A stretch of DNA of 64,000 nucleotides from Eggerthellaceae bacterium. Lineage in GTDB: Bacteria > Actinomycetota > Coriobacteriia > Coriobacteriales > Eggerthellaceae. The notes beneath the pieces were generated by a model. It did not search any database and was not told where the DNA came from. It was given only the letters and a program-made list of their open reading frames with translations. The position numbers and the translations under genes were made by a program. Shown one piece after another: positions 16,752 through 24,769 of the stretch. Position 1 is the stretch's first letter. Each line of letters starts with the position of its first letter. The DNA lies in assembly GCA_015062605.1 (NCBI GenBank), contig SUUI01000001.1:124001-188000 (forward strand), read 5' to 3'.

Positions 16752-17360
16752 TTATTCGGCAGCCTTCTCGGCTTCGACCTCTGCAACGACTTCGTCAGCT
16801 GCAGCTTCAACCTCAGCGGCAGCCTCTTCGACGACTTCCTCAGCCTTGGCTTCCTCGGCCTCGACCTCGGCAACAGCCTCGTCAACGAGCTCTTCGGCTT
16901 CTGTCTCTTCGACGACTTCTTCGGCAACGGCCTTCTCGACCTTCTTCGGCTTCGCCTTCTTGGTCTCTGCAGGCTTCTCCGCCTTCTTCGTCGAAACCGT
17001 CTCGTTCACGAGCTCCATGATGACCATCGGAGCGCAATCGCCCTTACGGTATCCGAGCTTCATGATGCGGGTGTATCCGCCAGGACGATCAGCGAACATG
17101 CCCTGCGAAACCTTTTCGAACACCTCGCGAACGAGTTCCTTGTCACCACCCAGCTTAGCGATGGCAAGACGGCGGGAATGGAGATCGCCCTTCTTGGCCC
17201 AGCCGATGATCTTGTCCACGTCGGGACGGATCTCCTTGGCACGAGCCTCAGTGGTTTTGATACGGTCGTTCAGCAGCAGTGCGCTGACTAAGCTGCGCTT
17301 CATAGCCTTGGTATGGCTCTTGTCAGTGCCGAGCTTACGACCTTTCTTTTGGTGTCTCAT
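16752..17360 (-). CDS. rplQ: 50S ribosomal protein L17 with long acidic C-terminal extension
   Basis: 202 residues. The first about 118 are a normal L17 (MRHQKKGRKLGTDKSHTKAM, then RLLV-type core, ending in the MVIMELV strand). The family is usually 115-130 residues. Here about 80 further residues follow: a short Lys-rich hinge (KKAEKPAETKKAKPKK), then a repeated Ala/Glu/Val tail with many EEVVE and EAEEA units. The tail is probably disordered or helical and strongly acidic, unusual on a ribosomal protein. The gene lies 12 bases after rpoA, at the end of the operon. Confidence 0.96.
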   Translation of the reverse strand: MRHQKKGRKLGTDKSHTKAMKRSLVSALLLNDRIKTTEARAKEIRPDVDKIIGWAKKGDLHSRRLAIAKLGGDKELVREVFEKVSQGMFADRPGGYTRIMKLGYRKGDCAPMVIMELVNETVSTKKAEKPAETKKAKPKKVEKAVAEEVVEETEAEELVDEAVAEVEAEEAKAEEVVEEAAAEVEAAADEVVAEVEAEKAAE

Positions 17361-17372
17361 AATCGTGCTCTC

Positions 17373-18323
17373 CTATAGCTTTAAATTGAGATCCATGGAA
17401 ATGAGCTTGTCCTTCACTTCCTCGATGGACTTCGCACCGAAATTCCTGATGTTAAGCAGGTCATTCTCGGAGAACTCAACGAGCTGGCGCACAGAATGGA
17501 TGCCTGCGCGCTTCAGGCAGTTGTAGGAACGTACCGAAAGGTCCAAATCCTCAATCTGCTTGTCAAGCTCGGCGTTGAACTCTTGTCCCTCAGGAGCGAA
17601 GATGGATGGGATTTCGGTCTCATCGTCTTCCGAAGAAGCGGAAAGGCTCAAGAACGCTCCCATGTACTGGTTCACGATGTTGGCAGCGCGGCACACAGCC
17701 TCGTCAGGAGCGATGGAACCATCGGTTTCAACCTCGAGAACGAGTCTGTCATAGTCAGTGCGCTGACCAACGCGCGTATCCTCAACGTTCATCGTGCAGC
17801 GACGAACCGGCGAGAACAGGGAATCCACATGGATGATGCCAATGGGATCCTCAGTGCGCTTGTTGCGCTCTGCCGAGACATAGCCGCGACCGATGCCGAT
17901 ACGGATAACCATATCGAGCTGACCGCCATCGGCAACCGTTGCGATGACATGGTCAGGATTGATGAGCGTGAACTCAGTGGGAACCTCGAGGTCGGCACCT
18001 GTAACCGTGCACGGACCCTCGATGGAAACGCGAGCGATAGCTTCCTCTACATCATCGGACACTGGCGAGAACACCAGGCCCTTCACGTTGAGAACGATAT
18101 CGGTGATGTCTTCGATGATACCTTCGGCAGTGGTGAACTCATGCTGAACGCCATCGATTTGAATCGCGGTTGCCTTCGCGCCGTCAAGCGAGGAAAGCAG
18201 CACGCGACGCATGCAGTTGCCCAGCGTATAGCCATAGCCACGCTCGAGCGGCTCCATGATGAAGCGAGCGACGGTATCATTGACTTCTTCTATGGTTACT
18301 GTTGGCCTCATGAACTCTGTCAT
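17373..18323 (-). CDS. rpoA: RNA polymerase subunit alpha
   Basis: 316 residues, normal length. The N-terminal dimerisation domain (1 to about 235) has the conserved LGNCMRRVLLSSLDGAKATAIQIDG region, split here by domains I and II. The C-terminal domain contains the DNA-contacting segment LSVRSYNCLKRAGI and the NLRNFG-like motif LLNIRNFGAKSIEEVK. It assembles beta and beta prime and contacts UP elements and activators. It lies between rpsD and rplQ, the normal actinobacterial order. Confidence 0.99.
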   Translation of the reverse strand: MTEFMRPTVTIEEVNDTVARFIMEPLERGYGYTLGNCMRRVLLSSLDGAKATAIQIDGVQHEFTTAEGIIEDITDIVLNVKGLVFSPVSDDVEEAIARVSIEGPCTVTGADLEVPTEFTLINPDHVIATVADGGQLDMVIRIGIGRGYVSAERNKRTEDPIGIIHVDSLFSPVRRCTMNVEDTRVGQRTDYDRLVLEVETDGSIAPDEAVCRAANIVNQYMGAFLSLSASSEDDETEIPSIFAPEGQEFNAELDKQIEDLDLSVRSYNCLKRAGIHSVRQLVEFSENDLLNIRNFGAKSIEEVKDKLISMDLNLKL

Positions 18324-18352
18324 GTGTAAAGCCCCCCTATCCTATGCAGCGA

Positions 18353-18979
18353 TTACTTCGAATAAAGCTCGACGATAAGCTGTTCGCGGATGTCCAGATC
18401 GATTTGGTCGCGTTGCGGAAGCGCGAGAACGCTGCCCTGCAACTTTTCGATATCAACTTCGAGCCATGCCGGAACGGCAGTACGCTCATTGGAGATAAGG
18501 GCGCTCTTGATGACCAGCATCTCCTTTGCCTTCGGAGCGACAGCTACCAGATCACCCGGACGAACGCGGAAAGACGGGATGTCCACGCGCTTGCCATTCA
18601 CGGTGATGTGACCATGACGCACCTGCTGACGAGCCTCGGCGCGAGACTTCGCGAAACCGAGACGATAGACAACGTTGTCAAGACGGCTCTCAAGGATGCG
18701 CAGCAGGTTCTCACCGGTTACGCCCGTCTGACGGTTGGCCATATCATAGTAATGATGGAATTGCTTCTCGAGTACGCCGTAGATACGCTTGGTCTTCTGC
18801 TTCTCGCGTAACTGCGTGCGATATTCGCTTTCTTTAACACGCTTCTTGCCCGACTCACCCGGTGCATAGCTATGGCGCTCCATAGCGCACTTGTCGGTGT
18901 AGCACCGGTCGCCCTTGAGGAACAGCTTGCATCCCTCACGACGGCACAGTCGGCAATCAGCTCCAGTATAACGAGCCAT
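18353..18979 (-). CDS. rpsD: 30S ribosomal protein S4 (zinc-binding type)
   Basis: 208 residues. The N-terminal segment has C9, C12, C26 and C31, the zinc-binding (C-plus) form of S4. The S4 RNA-binding domain follows ([13 protein letters not shown]-like [27 protein letters not shown] region, about 95-125). S4 starts assembly of the 30S body and can act as a translational regulator. It lies between rpsK and rpoA, with 19- and 29-base gaps. Confidence 0.98.
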   Translation of the reverse strand: MARYTGADCRLCRREGCKLFLKGDRCYTDKCAMERHSYAPGESGKKRVKESEYRTQLREKQKTKRIYGVLEKQFHHYYDMANRQTGVTGENLLRILESRLDNVVYRLGFAKSRAEARQQVRHGHITVNGKRVDIPSFRVRPGDLVAVAPKAKEMLVIKSALISNERTAVPAWLEVDIEKLQGSVLALPQRDQIDLDIREQLIVELYSK

Positions 18980-18998
18980 AATATCGTGATCCTTTCAA

Positions 18999-19397
18999 TT
19001 ACACGCGACGACGCTTGCGCGGACGGCAACCGTTGTGCGGGATGGGTGTGCAATCTTGAATGCTGGAGATCTCAAGGCCAGCAGCCTGCAGCGAGCGAAT
19101 AGCCGTCTCGCGGCCGGAACCGGGACCTTTGACGAACACAGCGACCTTGCGCAGGCCGTGCTCCATGGCGACCTTGGCCGCAGCCTCTGCAGCAAGCTGA
19201 GCCGCGAACGGCGTGGACTTGCGAGAGCCCTTGAAGCCGGCGGTGCCACCAGACTGCCAAGAAATCACATTGCCCTGCGGGTCAGTGATGCTCACGATGG
19301 TGTTGTTGAACGTAGATTTGATGTGTGCCGCGCCAACAGCGATATTCTTACGTTCGGAACGCTTAACACGGGCGCGTACGTTTTTCTTTGCTGCCAC
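18999..19397 (-). CDS. rpsK: 30S ribosomal protein S11
   Basis: 132 residues, normal length. The core shows [15 protein letters not shown] and [14 protein letters not shown], and the C-terminus ends in the typical basic tail ([13 protein letters not shown]). S11 helps form the 30S platform next to the mRNA exit channel. The basic N-terminus ([17 protein letters not shown]) is also typical. It lies 10 bases after rpsM. Confidence 0.98.
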   Translation of the reverse strand: MAAKKNVRARVKRSERKNIAVGAAHIKSTFNNTIVSITDPQGNVISWQSGGTAGFKGSRKSTPFAAQLAAEAAAKVAMEHGLRKVAVFVKGPGSGRETAIRSLQAAGLEISSIQDCTPIPHNGCRPRKRRRV

Positions 19398-19407
19398 TTA
19401 AGCTACC

Positions 19408-19776
19408 TCACTTCTTCTTTCCGCCGATTTGACGCTTGGGGCCCTTACGAGTGCGAGCATTCGTATGCGTGCGCTGTCCACGGACAGGCAGGCCACGACG
19501 ATGACGCAGACCGCGATAGCAACCGATTTCCATCAGGCGCTTCACGTTTTGGGAAACCTCGCGATGCAAGTCGCCTTCGACAGTCAGGTTCTCCTGAATG
19601 TAGTCGCGCAGCTTGGTGAGGTCTTCTTCGGGAAGATCGTTGCAGCGGATGTCAGGATCAACACCAGTCTCCGCAAGGATCTTCTTAGATGTGGTCAGAC
19701 CAATGCCGTAAATGTAGGTCAAGCCGATCTCGATGCGCTTGTCGCGAGGAAGATCGACACCGAACAAACGTGCCAT
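19408..19776 (-). CDS. rpsM: 30S ribosomal protein S13
   Basis: 122 residues, normal length. Family motifs are the N-terminal [20 protein letters not shown] and the later [20 protein letters not shown] tail that contacts P-site tRNA. S13 sits in the head of the 30S and bridges to the large subunit. It follows rpmJ by 23 bases and precedes rpsK by 10, in the conserved alpha-operon order. Confidence 0.98.
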   Translation of the reverse strand: MARLFGVDLPRDKRIEIGLTYIYGIGLTTSKKILAETGVDPDIRCNDLPEEDLTKLRDYIQENLTVEGDLHREVSQNVKRLMEIGCYRGLRHRRGLPVRGQRTHTNARTRKGPKRQIGGKKK

Positions 19777-19799
19777 ATGGTTAATACCTCTCTCTCTTC

Positions 19800-19913
19800 C
19801 TAGCCCTGACGCTGCTTATGACGAGGGTTCTCGCAGATGACGAGCACCTTGCCATGGCGTCGGATGATCTTGCATTTATCGCACATTTTCTTGACCGAAG
19901 GACGTACCTTCAT
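19800..19913 (-). CDS. rpmJ: 50S ribosomal protein L36 (zinc-binding form)
   Basis: 37 residues, the usual length. It reads [20 protein letters not shown] and on to a basic end. The zinc ligands C11, C14, C27 and H32 are all present, so this is the C-plus form. GAAAGGAAGAG precedes the ATG. It lies between infA and rpsM; the 216-base spacer to infA contains several hairpins. Confidence 0.98.
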   Translation of the reverse strand: MKVRPSVKKMCDKCKIIRRHGKVLVICENPRHKQRQG

Positions 19914-19988
19914 AATCTCTTCCTTTCGGTTAATGTACCTTGTTCTCTATATCTACACCCAGCCGCTGGTGTTTGTTTGCTAAGCCAT

Positions 19989-20049
19989 GCACAGCGTTTT
20001 TCGTTCCAGGTTTTCACTACCTGGCAAAGACGTTTTGCGCACGCTGTGC
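19989..20049 (-). other. Nested hairpin in the infA-rpmJ spacer
   Basis: A perfect 9-base outer stem (GCACAGCGT at 19989-19997 with ACGCTGTGC at 20041-20049) encloses a perfect 6-base inner stem (CCAGGT at 20006-20011 with ACCTGG at 20019-20024). It lies about 75 bases before rpmJ on the coding strand and is not followed by a T-run. A structured regulatory or processing element is likely. Confidence 0.65.
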
Positions 20050-20059
20050 CTCATGCAAA

Positions 20060-20077
20060 AACGCCTCAAGGCGCAAA
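20060..20077 (-). terminator. Weak terminator-like hairpin in the infA-rpmJ spacer
   Basis: On the minus strand, CGCC-TTGA-GGCG is followed by TTTTTGC. The stem has only four pairs, so any termination should be partial. It lies between the two other hairpins of this spacer. Confidence 0.35.
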
Positions 20078-20087
20078 AACACACAAT

Positions 20088-20120
20088 TTCTGCATAATTT
20101 CTTCACAAACCTATGCAGAA
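20088..20120 (-). other. Hairpin just downstream of infA
   Basis: TTCTGCATA (20088-20096) pairs perfectly with TATGCAGAA (20112-20120) around a 15-base loop. It begins about 10 bases past the infA stop on the coding strand and could protect the 3' end of an infA message. There is no T-run. Confidence 0.55.
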
Positions 20121-20129
20121 ACAGCGTGT

Positions 20130-20375
20130 TTATTTGAACCGATAGGTAATGCGCCCGCGGTTCAAATCATATACAGACAACTCAACCGTAACCCTATCTC
20201 CAGGGAGGATCTTGATGTAATGCATCCTCATCTTCCCGGAAATATGAGCCAAGATATTGTGCCCGTTCTCGAGCTCAACCCTAAACATTGCGTTTGGCAA
20301 CGCCTCGAGTACTGTCCCCTCGAGCTCGATAACGTCTTCCTTGGACAAATCCTCTTCCTCCGTAAAAAAGGCCAT
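20130..20375 (-). CDS. infA: Translation initiation factor IF-1
   Basis: 81 residues from the chosen start; the family is usually about 72. The S1-like OB fold is clear ([32 protein letters not shown], then [25 protein letters not shown]; given as regions). The N-terminus carries about nine extra acidic residues ([10 protein letters not shown]). The ATG at 20375 was chosen because upstream residues do not match IF-1. No clear Shine-Dalgarno precedes it, and a promoter at 20392-20421 would leave only about 10 bases of leader. IF-1 binds the 30S A site and helps start-site selection. Confidence 0.96.
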   Translation of the reverse strand: MAFFTEEEDLSKEDVIELEGTVLEALPNAMFRVELENGHNILAHISGKMRMHYIKILPGDRVTVELSVYDLNRGRITYRFK

Positions 20376-20391
20376 TAAACAGCAACTTAAA

Positions 20392-20421
20392 ATGATACCA
20401 AAAATCTGCCCTATGAGGCAA
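20392..20421 (-). promoter_or_regulatory. Promoter of the infA operon
   Basis: On the minus strand, TTGCCT (20416-20421) and TATCAT (20392-20397) are separated by 18 bases. The predicted start near 20385 is about 10 bases before the infA ATG, giving a very short leader. Confidence 0.55.
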
Positions 20422-20481
20422 TTCGTGGCGGTGTGCGGAGCACGTGAGAACATCTTGGATGCAAACGTGCTCGAAGAGCGC

Positions 20482-20511
20482 AAAAAGGCACCGCCCATAT
20501 GGGCGGCGCCA
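20482..20511 (-). terminator. Terminator of the rplM-rpsI operon
   Basis: GGCGCCGCCCAT pairs with ATGGGCGGTGCC on the minus strand, followed by TTTTTGCG. It lies 18 bases past the rpsI stop and separates this unit from the infA promoter. Confidence 0.92.
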
Positions 20512-20528
20512 TACTTTGCACAATGCGT

Positions 20529-20921
20529 TTAACGCTTGCTGAACTGCGGACGCTTGCGAGCTTTCTTCAGACCATACTTCTTGCGCTCGACCATACGAGA
20601 GTCGCGCGTAAGGAAACCGGCCTTCTTGAGCTCGGCACGATATTCGCCAGCCTCAAGCAGTGCGCGGGAAATGCCATGACGCAGAGCGCCAGCCTGCCCG
20701 GAAACGCCGCCGCCATTCAAGCGGGCGATGACGTCGAAGTGGTTCACCGTGTCGGTAACCTTGAAGGGAGCCTTCACGTAGTTCACCAGAGCCTCGCGAC
20801 CGAAATACTCGGCAGCATCGCGGCCGTTGACGGTGATCTTACCAGTGCCGGGAACAAGACGGACTCGAGCAATAGCGTTCTTCCTGCGGCCCGTGCCGTA
20901 ATACAAAGCTTCGTCTGCCAT
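20529..20921 (-). CDS. rpsI: 30S ribosomal protein S9
   Basis: 130 residues, normal length. It starts [21 protein letters not shown] and ends with the basic tail [12 protein letters not shown], whose terminal Lys-Arg reaches the P-site tRNA anticodon. [20 protein letters not shown]-type motif is present as [16 protein letters not shown]. It follows rplM with a 3-base gap, as in most bacteria, and ends at a strong terminator. Confidence 0.98.
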   Translation of the reverse strand: MADEALYYGTGRRKNAIARVRLVPGTGKITVNGRDAAEYFGREALVNYVKAPFKVTDTVNHFDVIARLNGGGVSGQAGALRHGISRALLEAGEYRAELKKAGFLTRDSRMVERKKYGLKKARKRPQFSKR

Positions 20922-20924
20922 AGC

Positions 20925-21359
20925 TTATCCCTCCAACTCGATCTTACGGGGCTTCTGAGCCATATGCGGATGCTCGGCACCGCAATAAACCTTGAGCTTC
21001 TTACCCATTGCACGACCAAGCGTGTTCTTGGGCAGCATTCCCTTCACGGCGTGCTCGATGACGCGCTCAGGATGCTTCTGCATAGCCTCTTGTAAGGTCT
21101 CAGACTTCAGTCCGCCGGGATGGCCGGAGTGACGATAGTACTCCTTGGCAAGGAGCTTGTTGCCTGTGACGCGGATCTTGTCAGCATTGACGATGATGAC
21201 GAAGTCGCCCGTGTCGACATGCGGGGTGTACTGCGGCTTGTGCTTGCCCTTCAGAATCTGGGCAGCCTTGGCTGCGACGCGACCAAGCACCTGATCTTCT
21301 GCATCGATCAGAACCCACTCGCGCTCAACCTCAAGCGGTTTTGCGTAATACGTTTTCAC
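20925..21359 (-). CDS. rplM: 50S ribosomal protein L13
   Basis: 144 residues from a GTG start; the family is about 142-150. Motifs are [39 protein letters not shown] (region), [17 protein letters not shown] and [20 protein letters not shown]13 is an early assembly protein of the 50S. The GTG at 21359 has GGAGGATACA directly upstream; the longer reading frame extends back into the structured leader and is not L13-like. It heads the rplM-rpsI unit, which has its own promoter at 21562-21590. Confidence 0.97.
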   Translation of the reverse strand: MKTYYAKPLEVEREWVLIDAEDQVLGRVAAKAAQILKGKHKPQYTPHVDTGDFVIIVNADKIRVTGNKLLAKEYYRHSGHPGGLKSETLQEAMQKHPERVIEHAVKGMLPKNTLGRAMGKKLKVYCGAEHPHMAQKPRKIELEG

Positions 21360-21557
21360 TGTATCCTCCACAAATATTTGCTTGTCAGAACGCGAAAGCG
21401 GTTGAAGCTGCCGCCATTGCGCCTGATCAAGACTCGTGCGTTTCAAAAGTGCAGGTCAACTGGATGTCGGTTTCCTACGCCAACGCAAGCCGCCGGGCCT
21501 GGACTCCCTTGGGCATGCTCCGCCTACCCTGCGATACGGGGCTTTTGAAGCGAACCT
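21360..21557 (-). promoter_or_regulatory. Structured leader of rplM-rpsI
   Basis: About 195 bases separate the predicted start (near 21556) from the rplM GTG. On the coding strand, the first bases contain GCAGGTT then TTCAAAAG; about 100 bases later come GACCTGC then CTTTTGAA. Each pairs with its counterpart, in an order that gives either two alternative stems or a pseudoknot. Smaller GC-rich hairpins lie between. This looks like a cis-regulatory RNA, perhaps binding L13 or S9. I do not recognise it as a named family. Confidence 0.55.
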
Positions 21558-21561
21558 GCTC

Positions 21562-21590
21562 ATTCTATAGCCGCAGGAATACCTTGTCAA
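21562..21590 (-). promoter_or_regulatory. Strong housekeeping promoter of rplM-rpsI
   Basis: On the minus strand, TTGACA (21585-21590) and TAGAAT (21562-21567) are separated by exactly 17 bases. The -35 is a perfect match. It lies just upstream of the MFS-CBS gene's end and drives rplM through the long leader. Confidence 0.85.
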
Positions 21591-21601
21591 CCGTATTTGC
21601 C

Positions 21602-23518
21602 TTATACGACAGCAGGAGTGATGTCGTTCGCGCGGCGTTCCATGTAGATCTTCATCGCGTAGAGCGTGATATCAGAACGGTTGATGACACCAACGATGCG
21701 ACCATTCGACAGCACGGGGACCTTCTTTAAGTGGTTCTCGCCGATGACGCGGCATAGCTCATCGAAGCTCGCGTGCTCATCGACTGAAATGACACCAAGG
21801 GTCGCGATGGAGCTCGCAGGCATATCCATGACGCTATCGAGTTTGTGCTCGAAGTCGGGATCGTCCTGCTCGCTCGCCGCGATCATTGCGATCGGGTCGA
21901 GATATGTCTTCCCGCGACGCGAGAGAGCCCTGATGACGTCGCCATCGGAGATGATGCCGCGAACCATCATGTCCTCATCAACCAGCGGCACGGCACTGAC
22001 GCCCTTCTCGATGAAGATGTTGACGGCATCGGCGACGGTCGCAGTCGCAGGCAACAGGTACAGGTCGGTCTTCATGAGCGAAGCCAGGATGCTGCGGCGT
22101 TCGCCGCTCGGGTCGGCCTGCGCGGCATCCGTCGCCTTGTCTTTGACCATGACGACAACCAAGATCGTGGCAGCGAGACAGATGAATGCTTGCACGAGGA
22201 ACGAGACGTTGACGCCCAGCATACTCGCCTCGATCTGGCCCAGCTCACCAGTGTTCGATGCAGCAACCATCGAGTACACCGAAATGACGAGCGCTGTCCC
22301 AAGCGAGCCGGCAACCTGGCGCAAGGTATTTGAAAGCGCATTCCCATGGTTGAGCACCTTGTTGTCGAGCGCATTGAGTCCCCATGTGCTGATCGGCATA
22401 TTGATGAGCGACAGCGCGAAATGGCGCAGGCACACGACAATGCTCAGGTACAGCAAGCTCGTCGTTGTGGTGAGGACAGAAAGCGCCACCGTCATGAGCG
22501 TCAGGAGCACGGTACCTACGATGCCCATGACGCGCGGACCATGCTTATCGAACAGACGGCCGGCAACGATACCCATGACACCCATGACTACAGCACCAGG
22601 CAACATGACGATCGCTGACGTGGTCGCCGTTTGACCGCATAAATCCTGCACGTATATCGGGATGAGGACGCCATTTGCCATGATGGCGGCGTTCACGATC
22701 ATGCCGATGACCACGCTCGCCATGAAACGACGGTTCTTCAGGATGCGCACCTGAAGCATCGGGTTCTCCAACTGCAACTGCCTGCGGAAGAAGAACACGA
22801 GGATAACCACACCGATTACAACCGGAATGAACGGCATGACGGAAAGCCCATACGAGCCGATGGCGCCGAAGCCGTATAGCACCGCACCGAAGCCGAGCGT
22901 CGAAAGTATAACGGACGGTTTGTCGAGCTTGGGCGTTTCCTCATCGCCCTCGCGGCCTTTATGCAATGTAATGATGGCGAACACGATATCGATGGCAGCA
23001 AGCCCGGCAACGATGTAGAACAACGTGTGCCAGTCGGCGTTATCGATGATCAAGCCGGCAATGGTCGGCCCGATGGCAGGAGCGAAGCTGATGATGATAC
23101 CGAACAGGCCCATCGCGAAACCGCGCCGATCGACGGGAAACGTCAGCAGCATGACCGTCATGACCATCGGCATCAGCACGCCCGCACCACACGCCTGGAC
23201 CATACGACCTGTCAGAAGCACCGCGAAGTTCGGTCCCCATGCAGCGAGGAGACTGCCGATGATGAACGCAATCATCGCGACGATGAAGAGGATCTTCGTG
23301 CTGAAGCGGTCGGTCAAATACGCCGTGATCGGGATCATGATCGCATTGACGAGCGTGAATGCCGTAGTCAGCCATTGTGCACTCGATGCGTCGATGCTCA
23401 AATCGGACATGATGGAAGGCAACGCCGGCGTAACCAGCGTCTGGTTCAAGATGGTGATGAACGAGCCCGAAACCAAAACGAGCAGCATCACGACTTGTTT
23501 CTTCGTCAGTCCTAACAT
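21602..23518 (-). CDS. DHA2-type MFS transporter fused to a tandem CBS domain
   Basis: 638 residues. Residues 1 to about 475 are a multidrug-type MFS protein with about 14 hydrophobic segments and motifs like LNQTLVTPALPSIMSDL and MALLTF-type loops (TDRFSTK, GLFGIIISFAPAIGPTIAG). From about 490 a pair of CBS repeats follows (ATVADAVNIFIEKGVSAVPLVDED, and HASFDELCRVIGENHLKKVPVL as regions). CBS pairs bind adenine nucleotides or related ligands and often gate transporters. CBS domains are common on Mg2+, chloride and osmolyte transporters but unusual on DHA2 pumps. GGAAGGA precedes the ATG. The exported compound is unknown. Confidence 0.9.
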   Translation of the reverse strand: MLGLTKKQVVMLLVLVSGSFITILNQTLVTPALPSIMSDLSIDASSAQWLTTAFTLVNAIMIPITAYLTDRFSTKILFIVAMIAFIIGSLLAAWGPNFAVLLTGRMVQACGAGVLMPMVMTVMLLTFPVDRRGFAMGLFGIIISFAPAIGPTIAGLIIDNADWHTLFYIVAGLAAIDIVFAIITLHKGREGDEETPKLDKPSVILSTLGFGAVLYGFGAIGSYGLSVMPFIPVVIGVVILVFFFRRQLQLENPMLQVRILKNRRFMASVVIGMIVNAAIMANGVLIPIYVQDLCGQTATTSAIVMLPGAVVMGVMGIVAGRLFDKHGPRVMGIVGTVLLTLMTVALSVLTTTTSLLYLSIVVCLRHFALSLINMPISTWGLNALDNKVLNHGNALSNTLRQVAGSLGTALVISVYSMVAASNTGELGQIEASMLGVNVSFLVQAFICLAATILVVVMVKDKATDAAQADPSGERRSILASLMKTDLYLLPATATVADAVNIFIEKGVSAVPLVDEDMMVRGIISDGDVIRALSRRGKTYLDPIAMIAASEQDDPDFEHKLDSVMDMPASSIATLGVISVDEHASFDELCRVIGENHLKKVPVLSNGRIVGVINRSDITLYAMKIYMERRANDITPAVV

Positions 23519-23604
23519 GCAACGGTCCTTCCCGCACGAATGCGAGATACGCGATTAATGAATGCGATTCTTATCGGTTGAATATAAATCGGATACATAC
23601 GGTA

Positions 23605-24651
23605 TTACAGCAGCATGAACAGCTTTGCAAGTACGAAACCGATGAGTCCGCAACATGGGAACGTGAGCACCCATGCGAGCACCATGTTCCCCGCGATATT
23701 CCACTTCACATCACGAGGATTCTTGCTCGCCCCCACGCTCATGATTGCCGATGTGTTGCAATGCGACGTGGAAACCGGCATACCGACCAAATTGGAAACG
23801 AACAGCGTGGTGGCAGTGCTGATAGAAGCTGCGACACCCTGGTACTTCTCAAGTCTGACCATATCCATCGCGACGGACTTGATGATGCGCTTACCGCCGA
23901 TAATGGTACCGATAGACATGGCAATGGAGCAGGTGATCATGAGCCATAGCGGGAAGCCTGTCGACCCAGCATCCTCCATACCGAAGCTCAATGCGATGCC
24001 AAGCACACCGATGGAAAGGAACTTCGAACCATCCTGCGCGCCATGCAGGAACGCCAATGCACACGCAAGGATGTTCTGAACGACGATGCACGTCTGGTTG
24101 CCTTTGCGGCGATTGACGTATCTGAACAGTTTCTCGAACAGGCGCACCACAAGCCAACCGATGGCAAAGCCCGCAAACAGCGAGAACAACATACCGTATA
24201 TGACCATCATCCATTCGCCAACCACGACACCGCCCCAACCGTTGAGCGCGATGGCTCCACCGGTGATACCCGCGATGAGCGAATGCGATTTGGACGCAGG
24301 GATGCCTTTGAACCAGCAGAAGACGCCCCAAATGATGGAGCCTATCATCGCCGCCATCAAGGCCATCAAGGCAGTATGCGTATCGCCTGAAAAATCAACC
24401 ATTGCAAACATGGTTTTGGCTACAGCCGTAGAGACCAAAGGAATAGCCATCACGCCGATGAAATTGAAGATTGCAGCAGCTATAAGCGCCGTAACAGGCT
24501 TCATGCAGCGAGTAGAAACCGCAGAAGCGATGGCGTTAGGCGCGTCCGTTGCACCCGAGACTATCGTGACCAAGATAACGAGAACCAGAATAACGCCCAA
24601 TGAGGGGTATGAGGCCATTTGGCTTAATAGCACTCCGAGTGAAAGATCCAC
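23605..24651 (-). CDS. pit: PiT family inorganic phosphate transporter
   Basis: 348 residues with about ten hydrophobic segments. The two PiT signature repeats are visible: GATDAPNAIASAVSTR (about 33-48) in the N-terminal half and SNLVGMPVSTSHCNTSAIMSVG in the C-terminal half. It takes up phosphate (often as a metal-phosphate complex) with protons or sodium. It starts with GTG, with GAAGGGG about 9 bases upstream. It lies between ispG and the MFS-CBS gene, and neither neighbour indicates phosphate regulation; no PhoU gene is adjacent. Confidence 0.93.
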   Translation of the reverse strand: MDLSLGVLLSQMASYPSLGVILVLVILVTIVSGATDAPNAIASAVSTRCMKPVTALIAAAIFNFIGVMAIPLVSTAVAKTMFAMVDFSGDTHTALMALMAAMIGSIIWGVFCWFKGIPASKSHSLIAGITGGAIALNGWGGVVVGEWMMVIYGMLFSLFAGFAIGWLVVRLFEKLFRYVNRRKGNQTCIVVQNILACALAFLHGAQDGSKFLSIGVLGIALSFGMEDAGSTGFPLWLMITCSIAMSIGTIIGGKRIIKSVAMDMVRLEKYQGVAASISTATTLFVSNLVGMPVSTSHCNTSAIMSVGASKNPRDVKWNIAGNMVLAWVLTFPCCGLIGFVLAKLFMLL

Positions 24652-24769
24652 TGGGCAACCCCTTCTCGAACCGTACGCGTTACTTGACGAGATATCTTCT
24701 CACGTTCATTTTATGCCGTAAGCACACATCCGTCCTGATTGCACCGTGCAAACGGCAGATTCAATAACA

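Noticed and set aside
21481-21541. A tRNA gene within the rplM leader
   Set aside because: There is no T-loop or cloverleaf; the GC-rich pairs fit leader hairpins instead.
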